Part shown: positions 17,391 to 24,596 of the stretch, piece by piece
Layout of the letters: each line of letters opens with the position of its first letter
How positions within the stretch are numbered: position 1 is the first letter of the stretch
Assembly: GCA_944392975.1 (NCBI GenBank)
Contig: CALXYN010000005.1
Span: forward strand, 1-64,000
Length of the DNA: 64,000 bases
Origin: an uncultured Spirochaetaceae bacterium
GTDB lineage: Bacteria > Spirochaetota > Spirochaetia > Sphaerochaetales > Sphaerochaetaceae
Direction: 5' to 3'
Made by a program: the position numbers and the translations under genes
Notes under the pieces: generated by a model
Seen by the model: only the letters and a program-made list of their open reading frames with translations
What the model was told of the DNA's origin: nothing
Databases searched by the model: none

Positions 17391-17822
17391 ATGAAGAAAG
17401 CAATAACTGTACTGTTTTTATTCACAGCCATATTCGCATCATGCATGGCTGCAGGAGAAGATGTCATGGAAAGAAGAATCTTAGTCACAGGAAACACAGG
17501 TAGAGTCATTTTTGAACTGAACGATTCAGATGCCGCAGAGAGTCTATGGAATCAGCTTCCGCTTGAAGCAGAGGTAAGCAATTTCAGCAACAACGAGAAA
17601 ATCTTCTATCCTGATGACTCTCTGAATACAGCAAATACTCCAATCGCCGAAGGTGGTACTGGTACACTTGCGTATTACAGGCCATGGGGCAATGTCGTCA
17701 TGTTCTACGGCCCCTTCTCATCAAATGGATCGCTTTACGGCCTTGGAGAAGCTATTGATGGAAAAGAGCTCATTCCCACACTTTCTGGAATGCTCAGAAT
17801 CGAGAAGGAAGAGCAGCAATGA
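17391..17822 (+). CDS. Secreted cyclophilin-like-fold protein
   Basis: 143 residues with an N-terminal hydrophobic signal (AITVLFLFTAIFASCMAAGE), in which FASC could serve as a lipobox. The rest matches the cyclophilin_like2 family: VIFELNDSDAAESLWNQLPL, GGTGTLAYYRPWGNVVMFYG, and the tail YGLGEAIDG. These proteins are structurally cyclophilin-like but not proven isomerases. It ends in an ATGA overlap with the following flavodoxin gene, and represents the intact counterpart of the truncated gene at 12249. Confidence 0.8.
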   Translation: MKKAITVLFLFTAIFASCMAAGEDVMERRILVTGNTGRVIFELNDSDAAESLWNQLPLEAEVSNFSNNEKIFYPDDSLNTANTPIAEGGTGTLAYYRPWGNVVMFYGPFSSNGSLYGLGEAIDGKELIPTLSGMLRIEKEEQQ

Positions 17823-18475
17823 GACGCATAATCCTGTTATTAGCAATAATAGTATTCTCAACAGCATATATGTCTGCAGGCGGTAGCAATGAGAGTGTTG
17901 GGCATTCTCAGGAAACTACAGAAGGAAGGGTTCTTGTTGCATATTTTTCATGGGCCGAAAACAACGATGGAAACTTTGGTGTAGATGCCGCATCTACATC
18001 CAGCCTGACACGGCCAGGGAATGTTGAGGATCTGGCAGCATTCATCTCTTCCATGATTGAATCTGACAGGTTCTCCATACAGGTAGAGAACCCCTATCCT
18101 GCAAACTGGGATGACTGTCTTGAAAGGGCAAACAATGAAAGAAGAAATGGAGAGCATCCCGCGCTTTCTTCCGTTGTCCGGAATATTGAGGAATACGATA
18201 TTGTTTTCCTTGGGTATCCGAACTGGTGGTACGGCATTCCGATGGCCTTGTACACATTCTTTGAGGAAAATGACCTTTCAGGAAAACAAGTTTATCTTTT
18301 CTGCTCACATGGCACAGGAGGGCTAGCAAGAAGCGTTGATCAGATAAGAGAAGCTCTGCCTGATAGCAATATCTCGGAGAATGTGTTTGATATCAATGAA
18401 CATCAGGCACATGGAAGCTTCCATGATGTCCAAAACTGGCTTCTGGAGCTTGGTTTCCAGATAAGGCAGAACTGA
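17819..18475 (+). CDS. Exported flavodoxin-like protein 1
   Basis: 218 residues. The signal peptide ends ...YMSAGGSNES (no lipobox Cys), then a flavodoxin_4-type domain: VLVAYFSWAENN at the FMN loop, NIEEYDIVFLGYPNWWYGIP and LFCSHGTGGLARS. The FMN phosphate loop reads YFSWAENNDGNF instead of the usual YFSRSGNT, and a 20-residue insertion follows, as in a known subgroup of these proteins. Probably an extracytoplasmic electron carrier or NAD(P)H:flavin partner of the aldo/keto reductases, but no assay-based function is known to me. Confidence 0.85.
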   Translation: MRRIILLLAIIVFSTAYMSAGGSNESVGHSQETTEGRVLVAYFSWAENNDGNFGVDAASTSSLTRPGNVEDLAAFISSMIESDRFSIQVENPYPANWDDCLERANNERRNGEHPALSSVVRNIEEYDIVFLGYPNWWYGIPMALYTFFEENDLSGKQVYLFCSHGTGGLARSVDQIREALPDSNISENVFDINEHQAHGSFHDVQNWLLELGFQIRQN

Positions 18476-18482
18476 TAGGGGA

Positions 18483-18988
18483 AAGACTGCAATAGTCTAA
18501 TTCTCTCTTGGTGGAAATACTGCGGGATGTGCGGCAGTCCTCCATTCTTTTTTATAGAATCTGACCTCTTTTCGCTCACCCCGCTTCTTCCATATCCAAA
18601 AAGCTATGGGAGACTTTTAAAGGAAACAAGGAAGGAGGCGGAGGAGAAAAAGGTCATAGACCTTGCACCTATGGATTTCAAGCCCGATCAATATGCAAGG
18701 GTTCTGCTTGGAACGCCTAACTGGTGGGGAGGACTTTCAACCCCAGTCAGGTCATTCATCAGACAATATGATTTTGGAAGCAAGGAAATAGCGCTATTTG
18801 CCACACATGGAGGAAGCGGGATTAAAAGCGTAGAAGAAGAAACAATATCGCTGCTCCCCTTAACCTCGCATTTCCTTGGAACACTGTCCATCTTTGACGA
18901 TGGAGAAGGAAGACTTGAAAAAAGATGCCAAGAATGGCTGGAGAAACTTGAAAAGGAGAAAGATAAATATAAAAAAAACACTGATAAT
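18483..18988 (+). pseudogene. Flavodoxin-like protein 2, disrupted by a nonsense codon and a frameshift
   Basis: From 18483 the frame reads KTAIV-stop-FSLGGNTAG, the classic flavodoxin start KTAIVYFSLGGNT in which the Tyr codon has become TAA (18498-18500). Around the T6 run at 18548-18553 the frame shifts by one base, and the rest of the fold continues in the other frame: DLFSLTPLLPYPKSYG, LLGTPNWWGGLSTPVRSF, FATHGGSGIKSVE. The longest remaining open frame is 18527-19030, which lacks the FMN loop. Two independent lesions argue for a true pseudogene, although a sequencing error at the T-run cannot be excluded. No signal peptide, unlike its two neighbours. Confidence 0.75.
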
Positions 18989-19508
18989 CGCATTTATGGT
19001 GGCAGCAATATCAATGCCGCTGCTCTCTGATCCTCTTGTGGTGTATTTCTCAAGATCAGGAAACACTGAAAGTGTCGCAGAGCGTATAGCAGAAAGAGTG
19101 GATGCAGATGTTTTTGAGATTGAGACCGTTCAGGAATATCCGGAGAACTATGATGAACTACTCGATTATGCCAGAAATGAGCAGCGCTCTGCTGCACGTC
19201 CAGAACTGTCAGAGCATATTGATGATATCGAGAGGTATGATGTCATATTCCTAGGCTATCCAAACTGGTGGGGTGATATGCCTATGCCACTATACAGCTT
19301 TCTCGATGAATACGACCTTTCTGATAAGACGATAATGCCATTTGTAACATCCGGTGGAAGCGGATTCTCCCGTACTATAAGATCCATAGAAAGCGAAGAG
19401 CCAGAGGCTACTGTTCTCGATGGGCTTTCAATAAGAGACCGACGAGTCCACGACAGTTCCACAGACAGAGCAATCGAGGAATGGATTGAGGATTCGGGGC
19501 TGTTCTGA
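18969..19508 (+). CDS. Exported flavodoxin-like protein 3 (start codon uncertain)
   Basis: Flavodoxin with the FMN loop VVYFSRSGNTESVAERIA, then EIETVQEYPENYDELLDYA, VIFLGYPNWWGDMPMPLYSF and MPFVTSGGSGFSRTI. The natural N-terminus would be a signal peptide starting KKTLIIAFMVAAISMPLLSD, preceded by AAGGAG at a good distance, but the codon at the expected start (18969) is ATA, not ATG. The first in-frame ATG (18996) would cut into the signal peptide and has no ribosome-binding site. Either ATA is used inefficiently or the protein starts inside. The stop overlaps the next ATG (TGATG). Confidence 0.8.
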   Translation: MKKTLIIAFMVAAISMPLLSDPLVVYFSRSGNTESVAERIAERVDADVFEIETVQEYPENYDELLDYARNEQRSAARPELSEHIDDIERYDVIFLGYPNWWGDMPMPLYSFLDEYDLSDKTIMPFVTSGGSGFSRTIRSIESEEPEATVLDGLSIRDRRVHDSSTDRAIEEWIEDSGLF

Positions 19509-20008
19509 TGAAAAGACAAAGACTAATCTTGGACATCGCTATGAGTATTCTTCTTGTACTCCAGATGCTCTACTTTCTCATAGGAGAAGCATATCATGAA
19601 TGGGCAGGAATACTGCTCATTATCCTGTTCACAATACATAACGCAATCAACAGAAAATGGTACAAAACTATCCCAAAAGGGAAATACAGACGCAAAAGGA
19701 TAGTTCATACAGCCGTAAATGCTATCTGCATCATTTCGTGCTTCCTTCTCCTCATAAGCGGCCTTTCCATGGCAAGGCACTCATTGCCAATCCCTATCAT
19801 TCCTATGGGAGCGGCAAGAATCATACATATGATTGCCTCCTACTGGGGATTCATAGCAATATCGATGCATGCTGGTTTTCATATGGCACCACTTGTAAGG
19901 AAAGCAGGTGGGAATCTTGCTGGAAAGATCATCATACTGATTATGATGGCTGGAGTCTTTTCAACATGTTTAAACCATCTGACAAATAATAAGGCTCTTC
20001 CTGCATAA
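19508..20008 (+). CDS. DUF4405 membrane protein, probably C-terminally shortened
   Basis: 166 residues with four hydrophobic segments. The family pattern HEWAGILLIILFTIHNAINR, then KWYKTIPKGKY and HMIASYWGFIAISMHAGFH is clear; these histidines recall cytochrome b561/ferric-reductase-like haem ligands. Relatives continue for another 50 or so residues with one or two more helices; here the frame ends with the unrelated-looking HLTNNKALPA, so the 3' end may have been lost. Likely membrane partner of the exported flavodoxins in the same operon. Function inferred. Confidence 0.72.
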   Translation: MKRQRLILDIAMSILLVLQMLYFLIGEAYHEWAGILLIILFTIHNAINRKWYKTIPKGKYRRKRIVHTAVNAICIISCFLLLISGLSMARHSLPIPIIPMGAARIIHMIASYWGFIAISMHAGFHMAPLVRKAGGNLAGKIIILIMMAGVFSTCLNHLTNNKALPA

Positions 20009-20438
20009 AGACGGGTAAAATCGAAGCAAAAAAGCAGGAAAGGGCCAGAAATTGAAAATGCCATCTCAATCAGCAATGTTGAAGATAGGCAACACTTAAC
20101 GGATATAATTTGACAGATGTTCTCATCCGAGATAGCTCAGTGGATTCCCGAGCAGGAACTCTTCCAGATGAATTGCCAGCAAACCAGCATCAGCCTTTGC
20201 TGATACGGAAAACACCTCGCTTCCCGGGTATTTATGCTGTAAGAGTCAGTTAAAAAGGACATGACGGAGCGACCGTTCTATTCTTCTACCTGTTCGCTCT
20301 TGTATCATACGGAAAAAATTTCAGATTATTTTTGTTGACAAGTACAAAGAAATGACTGAGAAATCTTAAAAACGTGTAAAAATCATACTATTAAAAATTA
20401 AAATTCGTGAAATAATATAGCTATAAAAGCTTAAAAAC
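20009..20438. other. Intergenic region between the redox operon and the ATPase gene
   Basis: About 430 bp with no supportable gene. 20009-20110 may be the decayed 3' end of the DUF4405 gene. A small hairpin ATCAGC-CTTT-GCTGAT lies near 20190-20205. The last 80 bp are AT-rich and carry two copies of CTTAAAAACGTG (20365-20376, 20430-20441) ahead of the ATPase gene. Confidence 0.5.
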
Positions 20439-20441
20439 GTG
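20365..20441 (+). promoter_or_regulatory. Pair of 12-bp direct repeats before the DUF4143 ATPase gene
   Basis: CTTAAAAACGTG occurs at 20365-20376 and 20430-20441, 65 bp apart, the second copy ending 9 bp before the ATG at 20451. They may be regulator-binding sites. The region between them is AT-rich. Confidence 0.4.
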
Positions 20442-20450
20442 AGAGTTATA

Positions 20451-21803
20451 ATGAAACGCAAGATAACTGAAGAGTTCATCAAATGGAAAAATGAAGATAA
20501 GGGACGTACTGCATTGCTGGTCGAAGGTGCCCGCCGTGTCGGGAAAAGCTATATTGTTGAAGAATTTGCAAGAAAATATTACAAAAGCTATATCTTGATT
20601 GATTTTATGATTGCAAGTCCTCAGGTCAAGCAACTGTTTGAGGATTACCTTGATGATCTTGACTCGTTTTTTGCTCGTCTGTCTTTGTTTACGCATAGGG
20701 AACTTTTTGAGCGTGATACACTTATCATTTTTGATGAGATTCAGATGTATCCGAAAGCCCGAGCAGCTTTGAAATATCTTGTTGCAGACGGCCGCTATGA
20801 TTACATAGAAACCGGTTCTCTGCTTTCAATAAGGAAAAATACAAGTCAGATAGTCATTCCTTCAGAAGAAAAGCACATAAAACTTAACCCGATGGATTTT
20901 GAAGAGTATTTGTGGGCCCGTAATGATAATGTGACAATGAAGCTCATACGCACATGCTTTGAGGAGAAAAAGCCAATCGGACAGGCCGCCCACAGGGAAA
21001 TCATGAAAAGATTCAGGGAATATATTCTCATAGGCGGAATGCCGCAGGTTGTAAAAACATTCATTGAGACAAATGATTTCATGAAAGCCGAAGAAGCAAA
21101 AAAGATGATTCTAGATCTTTATCGGGATGATATTTCCAAATATGCTGAAGGATACAAGGAAAAAGTCAGAGCAATATTCGATGAGATCCCGTATTCACTT
21201 GCAAGGCATGATATCTCATTCAAACTGGCTGCCATAGATAAAAATGCACGTATGAGGGACTATGAAAGTGCCTTTTTCTGGTTGAAGGATGCCATGATAT
21301 GCAATATGTGCTATATGAGTACGGAACCGAATATAGGATTGGGCATCAATGCTGAAAGACTGAGGCTGAAGCCTTATTTTTCTGATACAGGTTTGCTTAT
21401 CAGCATGATATTTGATGAAAACGGTCTGGCTGATAGAGAAATATATGAGAAAATCCTTACAGACAAGCTTGAAGTGAATCTTGGTCTCGTAATGGAAAAT
21501 GCTGTTGCCCAGATGATTACGGCGAGTGGAAGGAAACTCTATTATTATGCGTCAAATGATGCAGAAGATAAGAATAACCGTATGGAAATTGATTTTCTCA
21601 TTCGAAAACGTGGTGTGACAAGCAGGCATAATATTATTCCAGTGGAAGTGAAGTCGAGCTCTCACTATAAAACAATATCATTGAATAAGTTCATTAAGAA
21701 ATTTCAGAATTATTCAGGAGCTCCGATTATCATTCATACGGGCGACTATATGGTGAAAAACGGAATAGAATGTTTTCCGGTCTATATGACAGAGTTGCTT
21801 TAA
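20451..21803 (+). CDS. AAA-type ATPase with C-terminal DUF4143 domain
   Basis: 450 residues from the ATG at 20451 (an in-frame GTG lies four codons upstream). N-terminal ATPase: Walker A LLVEGARRVGKSY near residue 26, Walker B DTLIIFDEIQMYPKAR near 90, sensor YIETGSLLS near 122. C-terminal DUF4143 domain ends in a PD-(D/E)XK-like segment MEIDFLIRKRG and IIPVEVKSSSHYK (D-E-x-K pattern). Such proteins are common in anaerobes, often in multiple copies; a role as a solitary toxin-like or defence ATPase is suspected but not shown. It lies just outside the presumed island boundary at 21949. Confidence 0.85.
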   Translation: MKRKITEEFIKWKNEDKGRTALLVEGARRVGKSYIVEEFARKYYKSYILIDFMIASPQVKQLFEDYLDDLDSFFARLSLFTHRELFERDTLIIFDEIQMYPKARAALKYLVADGRYDYIETGSLLSIRKNTSQIVIPSEEKHIKLNPMDFEEYLWARNDNVTMKLIRTCFEEKKPIGQAAHREIMKRFREYILIGGMPQVVKTFIETNDFMKAEEAKKMILDLYRDDISKYAEGYKEKVRAIFDEIPYSLARHDISFKLAAIDKNARMRDYESAFFWLKDAMICNMCYMSTEPNIGLGINAERLRLKPYFSDTGLLISMIFDENGLADREIYEKILTDKLEVNLGLVMENAVAQMITASGRKLYYYASNDAEDKNNRMEIDFLIRKRGVTSRHNIIPVEVKSSSHYKTISLNKFIKKFQNYSGAPIIIHTGDYMVKNGIECFPVYMTELL

Positions 21804-22066
21804 AACAGTAAGGCTCAAGATGTTCTTTTAGATAAGATTCTCCTGTTCCAGAAGACGTACTCTGTACTTGATCATCGTTTTTACTGTCTCATGAAAAGAG
21901 ACTGCTTCAAAAGTTTGACTTTTCTTCTTAATTATATAAATTGGTGTTATTCCCACTCAATAATTTCATTGTCTCATACGCTATCTATGGTGTTACTCAA
22001 CCTCAAATAACCGCTATATATCTCCATACCTCAGATGTTTTAGGATTTTCTGGGGTCAAATCTGGG
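21804..22066. other. Junction region containing the presumed island end
   Basis: No intact gene. On the minus strand 21828-21956 is open for 43 codons (ends RLLEQENLI-stop) and looks like the tail of an unidentified gene. ATTCCCACTC at 21949-21958 matches the guaA 3' end. From 21987 begins a sequence shared with 36550-36644. Confidence 0.5.
21949..21958. other. Presumed attachment site, distal copy (guaA-type core)
   Basis: On the minus strand ATT GAG TGG GAA TAA encodes Ile-Glu-Trp-Glu-stop, the end of GuaA. The current guaA 3' end (42181-42190) has the same ATTCCCACTC core. guaA 3' ends are known integration sites for genomic islands. Only 10 identical bases plus near-matches, so support is moderate. 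Confidence 0.5.
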
Positions 22067-22072
22067 TCAGGG
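21987..22072. repeat. Duplicated gene-tail sequence, copy A
   Basis: About 86 bp related to 36550-36644: ATGGTGTTAC against ATGGCGTTAC, then a 10-bp variable part, ATAACCGCTATATATCTC against ATAACCACTATATGTCTC, and a similar ...TAGATGTTT/GATGTTTTAGGA... segment. On the minus strand each copy begins at or right after the stop codon of an unrelated gene (here the antitoxin). Confidence 0.55.
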
Positions 22073-22441
22073 TGAATATTCACCCCGTGCTTCCTGCAGC
22101 ATAAGTACAAGATCGGGTTTCTGCGATATGAGATAAATCAGATTCTTGGCTGTAGGGGAAGGTGTATTCCGTCCTGTTTCCCAGGCTTCTACAGTTCTTT
22201 TGGACACTCCGAGCACATTCGCAAAAGCCTTTTGCGTCATACCAAGAGATTCACGTTCGGCTTTCACATTCACATCTGGAAGACTTTTCTTTCTGGCAAT
22301 CGTTTCTAAGCTTGCTTTCCCCTTCTCATATGCAAGAGCTTCTTCAAGCCCTTCTTTTATGCCGCTGAAGAAATCGACATCTTTGAAATTGTTTTCTATT
22401 TCTTCCATGCTATATTCTGATTTGAAAACATGATCGCTCAT
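22067..22441 (-). CDS. HTH antitoxin (HigA/XRE type)
   Basis: 124 residues. The C-terminal half is an XRE helix-turn-helix: RESLGMTQKAFANVLGVSKR, TVEAWETGRNTPSPTAKNLI. The N-terminal half is acidic, as in COG2944-type antitoxins that follow a RelE/HigB-like toxin gene. GGAGG precedes the ATG. The toxin gene directly upstream is only a 3' fragment, so the antitoxin now appears orphaned. It could still bind its old operator or act against a toxin elsewhere. Confidence 0.85.
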   Translation of the reverse strand: MSDHVFKSEYSMEEIENNFKDVDFFSGIKEGLEEALAYEKGKASLETIARKKSLPDVNVKAERESLGMTQKAFANVLGVSKRTVEAWETGRNTPSPTAKNLIYLISQKPDLVLMLQEARGEYSP

Positions 22442-22443
22442 AT

Positions 22444-22638
22444 CTATTCCTCCATTATGGCATCAACCATTCGACGAAGCAGCTTACGTTGCTCAGAAGT
22501 CAAATCCTCCTGTACATTTTTTGGATAAGCAAACAGAAGATACAGCTTTTCTTTCTCAAGAACATCAAGATAAATCACTCTTCCGCCACCACTCTTTCCT
22601 CGACCTGAGGTGAACCCGCAAAACAGCCCATTTTTATA
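22444..22638 (-). pseudogene. RelE/HigB-type toxin, 3' fragment
   Basis: On the minus strand the last 62 codons before a TAG at 22444-22446 read RGKSGGGRVIYLDVLEKEKL, YLLFAYPKNVQEDLTSEQRK, LLRRMVDAIMEE. This is the C-terminal half of the RelE-like toxins paired with the HTH antitoxin that starts 3 bp later. The frame is closed by a stop just upstream of the fragment and no start or N-terminal half (about 50 residues) is present. The toxin is therefore broken at its 5' end, next to the 3' end of the DUF262 gene. Confidence 0.75.
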
Positions 22639-22700
22639 TCATGTGATATGCCTTGATATGATTTTGCCGGATATGCAATTTGCAAAGAACATTGATTTTA

Positions 22701-24551
22701 TCATTTTGCAAAGAAGATGAAGCCAGAGATTCTTATTCCTATCATGGAAGTAGCTTCCTCAATATCCTGCTTGGTCCAATATGCCTTTTTAACTCCGCCA
22801 TACTTGCGTACAAGTTGCCTTGCCATCGGATATGAGCTATCTACGTATCCGCACTTATCCTTAAGGCTCATTGAAACCTTGGTTCTGAACCATTCGTTAC
22901 CTATTGACCTGTTTATCTTCTGCTCAAGGAGGATTTTGTTGCCGAGCTTGTTCACGGTTCCATAGAACTCATCATCGGAGGTTATGCCGGCATCGGTCCG
23001 TATAGTCTGGATGCTACTTCCGCTGTAGGGCATGATATGCTCTATATCATACTTGGTTCCGAGGCTGAATGGGATGCCGTCTTCAGCTGCTACGAGATAC
23101 TCGTTCAGGAATACCAGAGAGTTCTTGCTGTAATCAGCAATGGAGGTCTTTATGTCATCAGGGCTCCATGTCTTTTTGATATGGTCAGAGAAATCCATGA
23201 TAATCTCCGAAACGAGAACGGATGGATTTGCAAGTTTCTCCAACTCGCCGAAAAGAAATGTTTTGAAGTTCCTGCTTGAGTATCCAGCATCAACAAGCTC
23301 AAGTATCGCGAAGAGCCTGATCATAGCATCAGCAAGCGGCGCTACATTCTTCTCTGTTATATCCTCTGCACTGAAGCGGTGAAAATAGGTGGAAAGGAAG
23401 AACTTGAAGCTATCATTGAATCTGGAAAGTACCTGTACCGAGGGGTATTCAGATGTCTTCTTCCATATTCGTGCGATGTTGTTCATATCATTGCAGAGCT
23501 CAACAGGATGCAACAGGAGATTCTTGTTGATTTCCGTGAAATACCTCCTAAGGCCAGGCATTGTTACATTTGGTGAACCGGATTCCCCAATGATTTCTCC
23601 TCCAGCTGCCTTTTCGTAGTACATCTGCTGCATCAGAATGGAATCGAGATCGCATATACCAAGCCCGTTGAGTTCGTCAACCTGGTCCTTGAGGTCTTCC
23701 CATGCTTTACGGAAGCTATTGCTCAGTCCCTGCGATTCAGCACTCGCATAAAGCTTGGCAGAGATTATATCCGAATCGTAAAGCGGCAGGCCGTCGGAAT
23801 TCAGCGAATTGAACATCGTTATTGCCTGATCAACCTTCCAGCTCTTGATCTCGATGAGCTCACATTTGCTGATTATCTTATCTGCTATGCTGTTGATTTG
23901 GGAATCGGAAAGCAGGCCGGCCTCGTTATAGAAGAACCTGAAGTTCCGGAAGAAATTCGTGAACTTGTTGTCTTTCTGTTTATACGGAATCTTCGTCGTA
24001 TTGCGTTCGGCTTCTTCATAGCTTGAAGACATTATGATTCTGTTGAAATCATCCTTATAGCGTTCGTTGATTGAAAGGTTTTCTATGAGCTCCACCTTCC
24101 TGTATATCTTAGCATCCATCTTTTCATCCGGTTCATCAGGAATGTCATCCTCCTTCGCCTTATATAAAATCTGCATCAGAGAACGCCTTTTTCCCCTCAG
24201 GCCGCGGCGGAGCTGGATGGAATCTTCGTCATTCGTCATCTTGCGGATCTTCTCGTTGATTCTCATAAGGAGTGCTTTAAACAGGAGATAGAACGTAGTG
24301 GTACGCTGTTGGCCGTCAATCAGTGCAAACTTAGTGTCGTTATCCTGGCAGTTTACGATTACGGTTCCAAAGAAATAGTTATCCTTACTATCTGCCTCTG
24401 AATAATCCAGTATATCCTGCCAGAGCTTATCGCAGTTCTCCTTTGTCCATGAGTATGCCCTCTGGTACTCCGGTATTACGAATATTGTATCCTCATCGAT
24501 ATTAAGGTATTTCCCGATTGCAGAGAGCTGAGGCTCTATATTCTTGGCCAT
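22701..24551 (-). CDS. DUF262/DUF1524 protein (GmrSD-like type IV restriction nuclease)
   Basis: 616 residues. The N-terminal DUF262 (ParB-like NTPase fold) shows IPEYQRAYSWTKENCDKLW near residue 28 and the nucleotide-binding ALIDGQQRTTTFYLLF near 77. The C-terminal DUF1524 HNH nuclease has YDIEHIMPYS near 505 and NKLGNKILLEQKINRSIGN near 535. GmrSD proteins cut glucosylated or otherwise modified phage DNA; this single-chain form is a likely type IV-like defence enzyme. The last residues (IGIRISGFIFFAK) do not look like the family tail, so the very end may have shifted frame. GGAGG precedes the ATG. Divergent from an ADP-ribosylglycohydrolase gene, 45 bp apart. Confidence 0.88.
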   Translation of the reverse strand: MAKNIEPQLSAIGKYLNIDEDTIFVIPEYQRAYSWTKENCDKLWQDILDYSEADSKDNYFFGTVIVNCQDNDTKFALIDGQQRTTTFYLLFKALLMRINEKIRKMTNDEDSIQLRRGLRGKRRSLMQILYKAKEDDIPDEPDEKMDAKIYRKVELIENLSINERYKDDFNRIIMSSSYEEAERNTTKIPYKQKDNKFTNFFRNFRFFYNEAGLLSDSQINSIADKIISKCELIEIKSWKVDQAITMFNSLNSDGLPLYDSDIISAKLYASAESQGLSNSFRKAWEDLKDQVDELNGLGICDLDSILMQQMYYEKAAGGEIIGESGSPNVTMPGLRRYFTEINKNLLLHPVELCNDMNNIARIWKKTSEYPSVQVLSRFNDSFKFFLSTYFHRFSAEDITEKNVAPLADAMIRLFAILELVDAGYSSRNFKTFLFGELEKLANPSVLVSEIIMDFSDHIKKTWSPDDIKTSIADYSKNSLVFLNEYLVAAEDGIPFSLGTKYDIEHIMPYSGSSIQTIRTDAGITSDDEFYGTVNKLGNKILLEQKINRSIGNEWFRTKVSMSLKDKCGYVDSSYPMARQLVRKYGGVKKAYWTKQDIEEATSMIGIRISGFIFFAK

Positions 24552-24584
24552 CGATTTCCTCCATGATTCAGTGTTTTGCTGTAG

Positions 24585-24590
24585 TATACT
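24585..24590 (+). promoter_or_regulatory. -10 element (TATACT) 6 nt before the ADP-ribosylglycohydrolase ATG
   Basis: TATACT ends 6 nt before the ATG at 24597, so transcription would begin at or next to the start codon (leaderless mRNA). No Shine-Dalgarno sequence lies between. The -35 region is poor. Confidence 0.4.
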
Positions 24591-24596
24591 GCTGAT

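Noticed and set aside
20128-20240. GAGATAGCTCAGTGG, which resembles the 5' part of a tRNA D-arm
   Set aside because: No matching acceptor stem, anticodon arm or T-arm (no GTTCGA-type sequence) follows at the right distance.
21945-22075. Plus-strand open stretch reading YGVTQPQITAIYLHTSDVLG, suggestive of a tyrosine-recombinase C-terminus
   Set aside because: Only about 40 codons, no HxxR or other recombinase motif, and the related copy at 36550 loses the frame and the Tyr. The minus-strand tail explanation fits both copies equally well.
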